A stretch of 64,000 nt of DNA. It comes from an uncultured Candidatus Saccharibacteria bacterium (GTDB lineage Bacteria > Patescibacteriota > Saccharimonadia > Saccharimonadales > Saccharimonadaceae). The translations under genes were made by a program, and so were the position numbers. How positions within the stretch are numbered: the first letter of the stretch is position 1; each line of letters begins with the position of its first letter. The notes below the pieces were generated by a model that was not told where the DNA came from, made no database searches, and saw nothing but the letters and a program-made list of their open reading frames with translations. The stretch covers positions 1 through 64,000 of the forward strand of contig CALISR010000002.1 in assembly GCA_938041435.1 (NCBI GenBank), given 5' to 3'. This document shows positions 48,803-58,035 of this stretch, piece after piece.

Positions 48803-50470
48803 TTACTGTGCCCCGATCTGCACCACCTCACCACCCAACTTTTGCCGGAAGTAGTTGTCGTGGCTGACGTAGAGGATAGCGCCAGTATAGCGCTCCAGTG
48901 CCGCCTCAAGCTCTTCAATACTGGGCAGGTCGAGGTGGTTGGTCGGTTCATCGAGGATAAGCAGCTGCGGCTCATTAGCGAGCATGCTAATAATTTGGAA
49001 ACGCGCTTTCTGCCCACCACTAAGGCGAGCGAGCGGCACATCGCCATCGGTCTCGGCAAAGAGGTAGTCGCTCATCAATTGGCGGAGCTTGGTCTGACCA
49101 ATTGGCAACCCGCGGTCGAGGTGCATCTGCTCAATCGCCTGAGTCAGTGTGAGGTCAAGATATGTCGGGGCAATCTCTTGCTCATACACACCAATCCGAA
49201 TATGGCTATCGAGCTGCAGCGAGCCACTATAGACAATTGGCGTATCGCTACCTCTGTCTTGCACCAGATTTTGCGCGGCGAGCAGTTCTCGAATAAGTGT
49301 CGTCTTGCCCGCACCATTACGACCACGCAGCTCCACAGCTTCACCCTCACGCAGATCGATATTCACCCCCTCAAACAAGATCCGTTCGCCATAGCCCAGC
49401 GCCAAATCTCGCACCGCTACTAGCGTGCGCTGGCTTCGCATTGCACCATCGCGCATACTCAGGCGAATCGTCCGCGCCTTAAACTTCTGGTAGCGATCAG
49501 CCGCCTTATACTCCAGCTGCGCCACATTGTCGCGATCAATCCAAAACGTTGGCTTCTCAATCTGCTCGAGCTGCTCAAGCTCGGCCATAGCCTGCTGCTC
49601 ACGCTGCTTAAACTGCTTGATAGTACCAGGGTCACGCGCCCGCTCCTTCATCCGGCGAAATTGCACTACCTTATCCTTCACATTAGCAATCCGCCGCTCA
49701 ACCTGCTCATACTCATGCATCGCGTTGCCCGTTGCCGAGGCATTTTGGCGCAGGTAGGCATCGTAGTTGCCCCGGTAGCTGAGGGCTGTGCCGTCTTTTA
49801 TCTCAACGATCCGATCCATCTCTGCCAGCACATCTCGGTCGTGGGTAATGACGAGCATTGCTTGCTTCGCGCCCTTGAGCCAGTCTACAAACTGCTTCTT
49901 GGCGACATAATCCATATGGTTCGTTGGCTCATCGATCAGTGCAAGATCAGCCTGGGCGTGCATGATCTTCACCACCTCCACTAGGCGCTTCTGCCCACCA
50001 CTCAAGCTCGCCAGATGTCGCCCACCATAGCCTGCCATTTGGAAGTTCTTTAGCTCCTCCGCCACTAACTCCTCAATCTGGTAGAAGCCCTTTTGGCCAA
50101 AGCGCTCCAGCGCTGCGGTATATGCCTCGATTTTGTCCATGTCATCGCCCATCGTCTCGGGGTAAGTTGTGATGATATGGCGCAGGCGCGCATACTCCGG
50201 CAGGCCACGCAAGATATATTCGAGCACTGTGATATCTCCGCTATCGTGGTGCTCTTGGGCCGTCGCTACCACCACACTGCCACGCTTGAAGATAATCGAG
50301 CCACTATAGTCATCATCTACCCCTGTTAGCATACCAAACAGTGTCGACTTGCCCACGCCATTGCGTCCCACAAGGCCCACCTTCTCGCCATCATTCACAC
50401 TAAACTTCACATCCGTCATCAGCGTCTTCGCCCCAAACGACTTCTCAGTAATGGCAATATCGGCAATCAT
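48803..50470 (-). CDS. ABC-F family ribosome-associated ATPase
   Basis: 555 residues, two ABC domains and no membrane part. Walker A GLVGRNGVGKSTLF and LRGRNGAGKTTLI; signatures LASLSGGQKRLVEV and LARLSGGQKARFQI; Walker B LALIDEPTNHMD and LLILDEPTNHLD. The linker between them (EYEQVERRIANVKDKVVQFR onward) is the P-site tRNA-interacting motif. Such proteins rescue or tune stalled ribosomes; some confer antibiotic resistance. The subtype (EttA, Uup, ARE) is not settled. The ATG follows TATAAT (minus strand 50478-50483) by 7 nt; leaderless. Confidence 0.92.
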   Translation of the reverse strand: MIADIAITEKSFGAKTLMTDVKFSVNDGEKVGLVGRNGVGKSTLFGMLTGVDDDYSGSIIFKRGSVVVATAQEHHDSGDITVLEYILRGLPEYARLRHIITTYPETMGDDMDKIEAYTAALERFGQKGFYQIEELVAEELKNFQMAGYGGRHLASLSGGQKRLVEVVKIMHAQADLALIDEPTNHMDYVAKKQFVDWLKGAKQAMLVITHDRDVLAEMDRIVEIKDGTALSYRGNYDAYLRQNASATGNAMHEYEQVERRIANVKDKVVQFRRMKERARDPGTIKQFKQREQQAMAELEQLEQIEKPTFWIDRDNVAQLEYKAADRYQKFKARTIRLSMRDGAMRSQRTLVAVRDLALGYGERILFEGVNIDLREGEAVELRGRNGAGKTTLIRELLAAQNLVQDRGSDTPIVYSGSLQLDSHIRIGVYEQEIAPTYLDLTLTQAIEQMHLDRGLPIGQTKLRQLMSDYLFAETDGDVPLARLSGGQKARFQIISMLANEPQLLILDEPTNHLDLPSIEELEAALERYTGAILYVSHDNYFRQKLGGEVVQIGAQ

Positions 50471-50631
50471 AGGGGATATTATAGCATGGCGAGTTATATC
50501 CTTTGCGGGCAGGGGGTGAGTTGAGCACTCCGCATTATTATTCTGTTATTTTTACGACACTCTTTCCATACATTTAGCGGTATAATGGTCTGCAGACACG
50601 CTAGAAAATAACAGAAAGGATTATTTGTATT

Positions 50632-51027
50632 ATGAAGGGCGAGCAACTCGCTTTTGTTAAAGATGACAGTATTATGCACGCAGATTGCGACAATGTTATC
50701 ATATCCTATGGTTTGCAAACAGCACTCTTTCCGCGCAATATCCCCTCATGCGAGATAGCGCGGCATTCGCCAGATGAGCTGCAATTTATGGCAACGAACG
50801 AAATGCTCGACGAGGCCAATATTCATTTTACGCAAGAAGAGCAAGCGACACTATCCAAGTTCATTGATCCGATTGCTGATGTTGATAAACTTATGGCAAG
50901 CGAACTTGCTCAAGAATGTCTGCTTATCAAAGGGAGGAACGGGACACTGAATGACATGATTCAGCTCATCGAGGCAAGTCTTACAGCAGATAGCAAAGCC
51001 GACGCTAATATCTACACAGCAGAGTAG
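50632..51027 (+). CDS. Hypothetical protein, 131 aa
   Basis: Start ATG 50632 with AGAAAGGA upstream; TATAAT at about 50581. A soluble acidic protein (QLAFVKDDSIMHADCDNVII, NIHFTQEEQATLSKFIDPIA, LMASELAQECLLIKGRNGTL). No domain recognised. Sits between the divergent ABC-F gene and smpB. Confidence 0.65.
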   Translation: MKGEQLAFVKDDSIMHADCDNVIISYGLQTALFPRNIPSCEIARHSPDELQFMATNEMLDEANIHFTQEEQATLSKFIDPIADVDKLMASELAQECLLIKGRNGTLNDMIQLIEASLTADSKADANIYTAE

Positions 51028-51116
51028 CTAACAAACCTCTCGCATATGCGAGCGACTGTGACAAGAAACTTCAGAGGCTACAATATCCATCGCTTCTGCT
51101 ACAATAGAAGAGACGT

Positions 51117-51596
51117 ATGAGCAAATCCCATTCTACCAAGCCACCAGTACCAGCTATTGTCAACCGCCGTGCGCGGTTTGATTATGAACTGAGCGACGAC
51201 ATAGTGGTTGGCATGAACCTGACCGGTCTAGAGGTCCGCGCCGTGCGCGAGGGCCACGTGCAACTCAAGGGGGCATATGTAACGATTCGCAATAGCGAGC
51301 TGTGGCTCAATAACGCCAGCTTCTCGCTGCGGCACAACGAGCAGGGCCAACCAAATGCCCGGACAGTCAGCACGAGCGCACGCAAGCTTCTGGCGAAGCG
51401 ACGCCAGATCGAGCAACTCGCTGCTCGCAAGAAGGACGGCTATACCATCGTCCCCACGAAGCTCCTCACCAGTGGCCGCTACATCAAGCTCGTCATTGCT
51501 CTCGGTAAGGGCAAGAAACGCTACGACAAGCGCGAAACCATCAAACGCCGCGATGTGGAGCGAGAGCAGCGACGAGCGGTGCGGCGGTATCGCTAG
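51117..51596 (+). CDS. smpB: SsrA-binding protein SmpB
   Basis: Partner of tmRNA in trans-translation, 159 residues (usual 150-160). IVNRRARFDYELSDDIVVGM then NLTGLEVRAVREGHVQLKGA (family GxxLxGxEVKSxRxGxxxLxxxY) and the basic C-terminal tail TIKRRDVEREQRRAVRRYR that enters the mRNA channel. TACAAT (51100-51105) lies 11 nt before the ATG with no ribosome site. The tmRNA gene itself is not recognised in this window. Confidence 0.95.
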   Translation: MSKSHSTKPPVPAIVNRRARFDYELSDDIVVGMNLTGLEVRAVREGHVQLKGAYVTIRNSELWLNNASFSLRHNEQGQPNARTVSTSARKLLAKRRQIEQLAARKKDGYTIVPTKLLTSGRYIKLVIALGKGKKRYDKRETIKRRDVEREQRRAVRRYR

Positions 51597-51666
51597 TAGA
51601 ATCTTAAGAGAGCCTAGGTTTCTTCGAACTGCAGTACTTGGCTCATCATACACACTAGAGAAAAAC

Positions 51667-51697
51667 AAAACTCACTACATAATCGGTAGTGAGTTTT
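51667..51697. terminator. Bidirectional terminator between smpB and a GT4 gene
   Basis: AAAACTCACTAC pairs perfectly with GTAGTGAGTTTT across ATAATCG; it gives a U tract on either strand for the two convergent genes. Confidence 0.85.
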
Positions 51698-51709
51698 AAT
51701 AGACATTAT

Positions 51710-52972
51710 CTACTCTTCTTCGAGCGCATTATGGCTGGCAATGAGCGACTCATACAGCGCTACAACTTTCTTCGCCATCGTCACAGAATCAAACTGGCGC
51801 GCTACCCTCAGTGAACCACGAGACAATTGCTCGAGCTTATCAGAGTGAGTAAAGAGATCGTTGAAGACCTTAGCAAAGTCTTCACCCTCAATCCCATCGG
51901 TCAAAATTGCATTTTTCTTCGTCAAACCCTCGGTCATACGCTCATCGCAGTAGACGATCGGCAGACCGCTTGATGCTGCTTCGAGGAAGGTCATCGGCTG
52001 GTTATCGAAGTGATATGACGCCAGCGAGAAGACATCAGCTTGCTTGAGCAGCGCGGCCACCGCCTCGCTTGGCTGCATCCCGGTAAAGATCACCCGCTCT
52101 GCCACGCCAAGCCGCTCAGCACAGGCGCGCAGCTCTGCCTCGTATGGGCCACCGCCGACTAGCACGAGCTTGACGTTCTCATCTGAAATATGCGGCAGAG
52201 CTTCGACAAGTGCCTGCTGGCGCTTCTCAGGGCTCAAGCGCGCTACTGAGATAATAAATTTATCGTTCGGGCCTTTCGTAATAGGCGAATCTGCCGCCGA
52301 AGCATCGTGATAGCGCTGGGTGTTGATGCCATTGGGAAAAACGTGGCATGGCGTGGTGAGACCGCCATCCTCCACCAATATCTTGGCTAGGTGCTGCGAC
52401 GGTGATATGCAAGCATCACACTGGTTGGCAAACGCCGCAGTAAGACGCCAGCCCTGGCGAGACAGCATATCGCGGATCGCACTCTTACCCATACCATGGA
52501 GCTGCTCACGCGAGGTGACTGGCAAGATCGGCTTCGTCCGGAAGACAACAGGAAAGGCGACCGAGAGCGCAATCACCCCAGCCGTCACCATAAACGGATA
52601 GTCGTCGATCAGCTCGCTATAGAGCGTGTGGATCGTCGTGACATGGGGGATCCGCTGCCGCTTAGCTACACTGTGGGCCAGCACACCCATATAGAATTGC
52701 ATTTGGCTGTGGACGATGTCGAATTGGTAGTCGTCCAGCTTCTTGGCTAGGCCAGGGTAGATGACAGCTGTCTCGCGCTTGTCGAATACATAGTTCTTTG
52801 ACGATGGCAGGCGAATAACATGGTCATCGTGGTCGTCATAGCCTTCGCACTTTGGCGCAACAATGTACACCTCATGGCCCAGCGCCTCAAGCGCCTGCCT
52901 CAAATTAACCGTGGACGTCGCCACGCCATGGACTGATGGCAAATAGTCATCAATAAAGATTCCGATTTTCAT
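51710..52972 (-). CDS. GT4 family glycosyltransferase
   Basis: 420 residues from the ATG at 52972, two Rossmann domains (GT-B). N-terminal glycine-rich loop IDDYLPSVHGVATSTVNLRQ; C-terminal ISVARLSPEKRQQALVEALP and the nucleotide-sugar site LASYHFDNQPMTFLEAASSG (family SxxExxGxxxxEAxAxG, here with a variant first Glu). It resembles mannosyl/glucosyl-transferases making glycolipids such as phosphatidylinositol mannosides. TATAAT (minus, 52982-52987) is 9 nt before the start. A related gene is divergent at 53052. Confidence 0.9.
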   Translation of the reverse strand: MKIGIFIDDYLPSVHGVATSTVNLRQALEALGHEVYIVAPKCEGYDDHDDHVIRLPSSKNYVFDKRETAVIYPGLAKKLDDYQFDIVHSQMQFYMGVLAHSVAKRQRIPHVTTIHTLYSELIDDYPFMVTAGVIALSVAFPVVFRTKPILPVTSREQLHGMGKSAIRDMLSRQGWRLTAAFANQCDACISPSQHLAKILVEDGGLTTPCHVFPNGINTQRYHDASAADSPITKGPNDKFIISVARLSPEKRQQALVEALPHISDENVKLVLVGGGPYEAELRACAERLGVAERVIFTGMQPSEAVAALLKQADVFSLASYHFDNQPMTFLEAASSGLPIVYCDERMTEGLTKKNAILTDGIEGEDFAKVFNDLFTHSDKLEQLSRGSLRVARQFDSVTMAKKVVALYESLIASHNALEEE

Positions 52973-53051
52973 ACTTATGCCATTATACAGCAACGGAGAA
53001 AAACTGACAAATCTACAGTTTTATGTATAAAATATGATACACTAGTGTCAT

Positions 53052-54251
53052 ATGCGAATTTGTTTTGTATTAGACTTTCCCGTTAGCAATATGGGAGGCG
53101 TGGTCACGTCTACAATAAGCCAGATACAAGCCCTAAACCAAGCAGGGCACACAGTGTATATATTAGGTAGCCAAAAAATCGATGGTGCAATTAATCTTCC
53201 TCTTAAGCCATCTTTAACCCTTAGAATACCAGGTACTCCATTCACGTTACCGTGTTACTATAATTCAGCTCAACGTCGAAAAAAGATCCAAGAGCTACTA
53301 CTTGATAATGATATTGACTGTGTCTGGCTGCAGTCAGAATTTACATTAGCCTGTATCACACAGGATGTTGCCCGCAGTATTAATATCCCCGTCCTATTTA
53401 CAGTACACTCTATCTTCTGGCAAATTAAAAAAGTACCCTTATCAAGAGTAGTAGCTTTATTTATGCGTTATATCATACGCATGTATTGTCGCCGACGCGT
53501 ATCACTGCATCGAAAAACAACTGGCACTTTAATTGAGCGAACTTTAAAATCTCTCACACTATCTGTTGCCGCCTCTGCAGATGCGGTTGTATCGCCGTCA
53601 CAACATCAATACTGCACATTACACAAGCTTGATAATAGCCTTCCTCTCCATCACATTCCTAATCCCTTTTTCTCTCGGGCTACCACAGCACCTTATACTA
53701 TTGACGCTTTGTCTCCGGATAATAAGCTTCGCATTGCATGGATAGGAAGGTGTACTCCAGAAAAACGCCCCTTAGAATTTTTGGCAGCACTCGCACAGTG
53801 CCCGCCAAAGTATGTTCATTGCATAATGATCGGTGATGGCACTTTACTAAATGACATGCGCAAACAATATGGTCAGCTACCTCATATTGACATTGTTGGA
53901 TTACGCGATAATGACGCAGTAATTTCAGCTATCGATGGGTCGCATATTGTTGCACTCTCTTCATATCACTTTGATAATCAGCCAATGGTTATCGCAGAAG
54001 CTATTTGTCGTTATCGACCAGTACTCTATTGCGATGAACGACTTACTTCTGAAGGTTTACAGAAAGCCGGTATTCTTACAGGCGACCCATCCCCTGAAGC
54101 TATTGCTCAGAGCATTAAAAAACTTATTAATCACCCCACACAACTGATTACGCTATCTCATGCCGCAGTAGAAGCAAAAAAGATATTTACACCAAAATAC
54201 TATGCGTCAACTGCAACCAGCTTGATCGAGGATCTATGTCAAAAACCATAG
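53052..54251 (+). CDS. GT4 family glycosyltransferase, AT-rich paralogue
   Basis: 399 residues, same family as the divergent gene before it: LSSYHFDNQPMVIAEAICRY and VLYCDERLTSEGL parallel LASYHFDNQPMTFLEAASSG and VYCDERMTEGL. The N-terminal loop is FPVSNMGGVVTSTISQIQAL; the donor site LRIAWIGRCTPEKRPLEFLA. Noticeably AT-richer than its neighbours with more rare codons, suggesting a separate origin. Likely builds the same class of surface glycan or glycolipid. Confidence 0.88.
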   Translation: MRICFVLDFPVSNMGGVVTSTISQIQALNQAGHTVYILGSQKIDGAINLPLKPSLTLRIPGTPFTLPCYYNSAQRRKKIQELLLDNDIDCVWLQSEFTLACITQDVARSINIPVLFTVHSIFWQIKKVPLSRVVALFMRYIIRMYCRRRVSLHRKTTGTLIERTLKSLTLSVAASADAVVSPSQHQYCTLHKLDNSLPLHHIPNPFFSRATTAPYTIDALSPDNKLRIAWIGRCTPEKRPLEFLAALAQCPPKYVHCIMIGDGTLLNDMRKQYGQLPHIDIVGLRDNDAVISAIDGSHIVALSSYHFDNQPMVIAEAICRYRPVLYCDERLTSEGLQKAGILTGDPSPEAIAQSIKKLINHPTQLITLSHAAVEAKKIFTPKYYASTATSLIEDLCQKP

Positions 54252-54262
54252 CCTCGAGATGA

Positions 54263-55144
54263 TCAGTGGTCTTGTTTGCTGACACTCGCATCAATAATAT
54301 CCGAAATTCCTTCGATATGTATGAGATGTCCGCATTGCGGCACCTGGACAATATGAGCTGAATACCCCCACTTTTGAAGGTACTGGGCTGCTCGTGAGCC
54401 AGCTACTCGATCTGCGTCACCATACATGATTACTGTCTGGCTAGCTAGTTGCTTAGAAAGTGGAGAAAGAAAAGGGTTACTGCGAATATTGGCAGGCATT
54501 AGTATCATTTCAGCATATCGGTGGTTAGCTTGAGCTCCTTCAACGGCTATACATTCGGCTACATATTGACGATAGTCAGTTCGTCGCCATTGTGCAAGCA
54601 AAAAACGAATTCTTATACTAAGTAAAAAACGATTCGTATAGTATATCTGTCGCGCAATAGCATCAGGCACACGCGAAAAGAGACGATCGACAATACTGAG
54701 TACAGGATGGATAAGAGGGATCGGAGCAGCAAGGATAATGCTTGTTGTTGGCGGTAATGTATATCTTTGTGCATAAGCTAACACCACACTAGCCCCAAAT
54801 GAATCACCCAGAAGCAATGTAGGCTGATGTTTTGGACATACTTCTTGCAACACATCATGAAGCCACCGAGCAAGACTACTCATGTCATCAACAGGAATAG
54901 GAGTGGAGCCACCGTGCCCAGGCAGATCAATTACTATTGTCTGAAAGTTTTTTTGCCGATACGCATCAGCCAATAGCAACATAGAGTAGCTTGTTCCAGT
55001 CAAGCCGTGTATTATGACACACACCTGGTTACCCCCCTCTGGTTGCACCTCTCGATAAGCAACTACGTTACCGTCGGCTAACTCTAAAGACCGTCGAAAG
55101 AAGTATGATTCGATATGTTGAAATGTATTTGTTCTGCTTGTCAT
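54263..55144 (-). CDS. Alpha/beta-hydrolase (lysophospholipase-like)
   Basis: 293 residues. Oxyanion region IHGLTGTSYSMLLLADAYRQ; nucleophile elbow LLLGDSFGASVVLAYA (GxSxG as GDSFG); acid in VIMYGDADRVAG; His in VPQCGHLIHIEG. This is the complete triad order of monoacylglycerol-lipase/esterase-type hydrolases. It overlaps the following GT4 gene start by 4 nt on the same strand, so it may act on the lipid part of a glycolipid (inference). AT-rich. Confidence 0.85.
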   Translation of the reverse strand: MTSRTNTFQHIESYFFRRSLELADGNVVAYREVQPEGGNQVCVIIHGLTGTSYSMLLLADAYRQKNFQTIVIDLPGHGGSTPIPVDDMSSLARWLHDVLQEVCPKHQPTLLLGDSFGASVVLAYAQRYTLPPTTSIILAAPIPLIHPVLSIVDRLFSRVPDAIARQIYYTNRFLLSIRIRFLLAQWRRTDYRQYVAECIAVEGAQANHRYAEMILMPANIRSNPFLSPLSKQLASQTVIMYGDADRVAGSRAAQYLQKWGYSAHIVQVPQCGHLIHIEGISDIIDASVSKQDH

Positions 55145-56340
55145 GGTTTTTGATTTACGACATCATCAATTAACCTTCTGTATATTGTTCGATACTGATT
55201 AATCGTGTGCTCCTTCGAATGATAATGCACAACCCACTGTTGTGCATTCCGGCTCATTTTTTGGCGCAACTTATCATCATCCAATAAAATGTTTATCTTA
55301 GCGGCGAGATCCTGACTGTTAGGATAGCAAAAACTAAAGCCATTCCCACCACCATTGAGCAACTCAGGCAAAGCCACCTGATCTGCTACAACTATTGGTG
55401 TCTTGCATGACATAGCTTCAAGTGCTGCAATACATTGCAACTCTGCAGGACTTGCTATCGCAAAAATATCAGCCTGTTGCAACAACACACGTTTCTCACT
55501 ATCAGTTACATAGCCAGTAAAAATACAACTATCATCTAAGCCTAGCCGAACAACCTGAAGCTTGAGAGACTCCGCCTCTAACCCTTTGCCAACTATAACA
55601 AGTTGTGTATCTCTCCTGCCAAGAGCATGCATTGCATCAATAAGTAGATCAACTCTTTTTTCACCATCAAGCCTCCCAACATAAATTATAGTCTTTTTTT
55701 TACTATCTAATCCAAACTGCTCAATAATCTTCAGCCTAATACTTTCTCCCTCTGGCTTACCAATACTAATATCAACACCATTCGATATTGGAAGGGTAGG
55801 GACGGTAATACCCGATACATAATCCAACGCTGTTTGTGTTGGTGCTGTTACAAAATTCGTTCGATTGAGTTGCCTCACTGTGTACCGCTCAGCTCTTTGA
55901 CCAATCCATCGTGCAAGTCGCTTATACTTCATATTCATCTCAAAATTCAAAGCAATTGCGTGTCCTGTTGCTATAATCGGAATATGGTATCGCTTCGCTT
56001 GGCGTAGTACTGACGCATGCAGCCAAGTAGATGGTATAAGCAAATGAATAATATCCGGATGATGCTGATAAAAATAATTCCTCACTATATAATTCGGGAA
56101 TAATGTTAGTCGATTATTCTCTTTATTGACAAATGACCTTACTGCAGGAAGTCTGATTACCGTTGCACCATTAGTAGTATCAATCTCTTGATAGGTACGA
56201 CAAAACAGCCCCTTGGGTGACCCTGTTATAACTGTCACTTCATCACCTTGTGCGATCAAACCTTCTATGAGAGTGTCTACTGCTGTTTGGATTCCTCCAA
56301 TACCAGGGCGATACACTTCTGTTACAATAAGAATCTTCAT
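55141..56340 (-). CDS. GT4 family glycosyltransferase
   Basis: 399 residues. N-terminal loop TEVYRPGIGGIQTAVDTLIE; donor domain IIYVGRLDGEKRVDLLIDAM; the motif FAIASPAELQCIAALEAMSC corresponds to ExxGxxxxEAMA with Gln-Cys at the Gly position; VADQVALPELL follows. First gene of an operon with the hydrolase at 54263. AT-rich composition like the 53052 gene. Confidence 0.9.
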   Translation of the reverse strand: MKILIVTEVYRPGIGGIQTAVDTLIEGLIAQGDEVTVITGSPKGLFCRTYQEIDTTNGATVIRLPAVRSFVNKENNRLTLFPNYIVRNYFYQHHPDIIHLLIPSTWLHASVLRQAKRYHIPIIATGHAIALNFEMNMKYKRLARWIGQRAERYTVRQLNRTNFVTAPTQTALDYVSGITVPTLPISNGVDISIGKPEGESIRLKIIEQFGLDSKKKTIIYVGRLDGEKRVDLLIDAMHALGRRDTQLVIVGKGLEAESLKLQVVRLGLDDSCIFTGYVTDSEKRVLLQQADIFAIASPAELQCIAALEAMSCKTPIVVADQVALPELLNGGGNGFSFCYPNSQDLAAKINILLDDDKLRQKMSRNAQQWVVHYHSKEHTINQYRTIYRRLIDDVVNQKP

Positions 56341-56745
56341 ATGCTGATAACTACCACGCTTACATGATACAGTTTGATATTTAGGGCTAAATATGGAGTA
56401 TTAATCCTATCGACTCAACTTCTAGAGAGAATTCATCCGTTACACCTAACCTTAGTGTATAGTATAACAGATATTTTTTAGACAAGAGTTATTACTTGAG
56501 ATAAAACAATAGTCAAGGCTATCCTCATTAGTAGATTGGGTACGCCTTGTATTATATTCTATCATTTCAGCCGTACAAAATATTACTATTAAACGACCAA
56601 TCTATTGCTATCTTACATACTCTCAATCAGATTACTACGTCTGTGCTTCTAGGTAAAGTTCGCAATAGATCAGACTACCTTGCGCTTGTGTGTAATTACA
56701 TACCTCGTAATATACCAGTATATCACTATCTGCTATACTATCCTT
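56341..56745. other. Gene-free AT-rich stretch before xth
   Basis: No coding frame with good start or composition is seen. TATACT at 56734-56739 is the -10 box of the exonuclease gene. Confidence 0.5.
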
Positions 56746-57570
56746 ATGAATCTCTACTCCTGGAACGTCAACGGTATTCGTGCGGTGATAAACAAGGGCG
56801 AATTTGCCCGCTTTATGGCGGCGCATAACCCCGATATCCTGTGCCTGCAAGAGACAAAAGCACAGCGCCAGCAGGTGGAGCTGGACCTGCCGGGCTACCA
56901 CGAGCACTTTTATAGCGCGGCCAAGAAGGGCTATAGCGGCACGGCAGTCTTTAGCAAAACCGCACCGCTGCAGTGGCGCGATGGCCTGCCAGCCGAGCTG
57001 GTAGAGCAGTTCCAGCTGGCGGCAGATAGTTACGGCAGCCCAAACGATGAAGGCCGCGTCATTACAGCGGAGTTTGCCAGCTTTTGGCTGGTGACGTGCT
57101 ACACACCCAATAGCAAAGGGGACTTAAGCCGGCTCGCCCTGCGCGCCAAGGCCTGGGACCCCTGTATGCTGGCGTACTTACAGGGGCTGGAGGCCGGCCA
57201 GTACGGCCCAGCCAAGCCGGTGCTGTACTGCGGGGATATGAACGTCGCCCACCAGCCAATAGACCTTGCCAACCCACGCGCCAACCGGGGCAAGCATGGC
57301 TTTACAGACGAAGAGCGCGCTGGCTTCCAGCACTACCTAGACGCTGGCTTTGTGGATACCTTCCGCGCTGCTCACCCCAGTCAAACCGATGCCTACACCT
57401 GGTGGACACACTGGGCCAACGCCCGGGCCCGCAACGTAGGCTGGCGGATCGACTACTGGCTGGCATCACGCGCAATCGCCCCGCGCATCACCAGCGCCCA
57501 CATCCACGCCAGCCAAATGGGCAGCGACCACTGCCCGGTTAGTATTACAGTGGATGAGCCTGTAGCGTAG
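56746..57570 (+). CDS. xth: Exonuclease III (AP endonuclease)
   Basis: Base-excision repair nuclease, 274 residues. All EEP-family signatures are present: LYSWNVNGIRAV, metal ligand Glu in ILCLQETKAQ, YSGTAVFSK, VTCYTPNSKGDLSRLALRAK, VLYCGDMNVAHQPIDLANPR, and the catalytic GSDHCPVSI at the end; RNVGWRIDYWLAS precedes it. The start 56746 lies 6 nt after TATACT with no ribosome site; leaderless. An earlier frame start at 56680 precedes the promoter and is rejected. Confidence 0.96.
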   Translation: MNLYSWNVNGIRAVINKGEFARFMAAHNPDILCLQETKAQRQQVELDLPGYHEHFYSAAKKGYSGTAVFSKTAPLQWRDGLPAELVEQFQLAADSYGSPNDEGRVITAEFASFWLVTCYTPNSKGDLSRLALRAKAWDPCMLAYLQGLEAGQYGPAKPVLYCGDMNVAHQPIDLANPRANRGKHGFTDEERAGFQHYLDAGFVDTFRAAHPSQTDAYTWWTHWANARARNVGWRIDYWLASRAIAPRITSAHIHASQMGSDHCPVSITVDEPVA

Positions 57571-57601
57571 GTTAAGGTCGTGATAAGCGCACAACAAAGC
57601 C

Positions 57602-57630
57602 TTGACGCACCCCTCATATATTGATATATA
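57602..57630 (+). promoter_or_regulatory. Promoter of the TATTGR type before a short RNA
   Basis: TTGACG (57602-57607), 17-nt spacer ending ATATATTGA, TATATA (57625-57630). Start expected near 57637. Confidence 0.65.
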
Positions 57631-57636
57631 TTAGCT

Positions 57637-57838
57637 TCTCGCAATCCAGCGAGAAGTGAGTCTAGAAGAGAGGGGAGGTGATCTCCATGATCGACGGATG
57701 AACAACCAGCAGAGGGTGCGCAAGCACACGTTTGCACACCCTCTGCGCCCTAACTTCCTATCTCCTTCTACCCAACCTAGTCGTCAGCACTACTCTCACC
57801 AGAGTATGTAAAGCTCCTAGGTTGGGCTTTTTCTTTTT
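57637..57838 (+). ncRNA. Structured short RNA of about 200 nt
   Basis: Between a strong promoter and terminator it forms CTTCTCGC/GCGAGAAG (57635-57656), GGAG/CTCC around a ribosome-site-like GGAGGTG (57674-57687), CAGAGGGTG/CACCCTCTG (57709-57744) and the final terminator stem, whose loop holds ACTCT/AGAGT. It contains a 4-codon frame (ATG 57688, MIDG) whose stop overlaps a 37-codon His/Arg-rich frame (57698-57811). Either may be a leader peptide, or neither. No known RNA family is recognised. Confidence 0.55.
57771..57838 (+). terminator. Terminator of the 57637 RNA
   Basis: CCCAACCTAG (57771-57780) pairs with CTAGGTTGGG (57817-57826), followed by CTTTTTCTTTTT. Confidence 0.85.
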
Positions 57839-57975
57839 CACGTTTTTCACACGCTCCAGGCTGCGCCAGTACTTCGACATTGTATATTAAAGATCGCGGC
57901 GCACTAATGCAAGCAAGATATCACTTCAGCAGCAATGCATAGCAAGTACCACCTCCTTCGCGGTATAATAGCTCT

Positions 57976-58035
57976 ATGCTGAGTATTTTCTCCCTGTATT
58001 GTCTCCACCCATCAGAGCGAGGTGACTGCGCATGA
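57976..58035 (+). CDS. Possible 19-codon leaderless upstream ORF
   Basis: ATG at 57976, 6 nt after TATAAT (57964-57969), encodes MLSIFSLYCLHPSERGDCA. Its TGA overlaps the ATG of the next gene (ATGA at 58032). Leaderless initiation here followed by reinitiation would explain how the downstream gene, with only GAGGTGA nearby, is translated. No homologue judged. Confidence 0.35.
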   Translation: MLSIFSLYCLHPSERGDCA

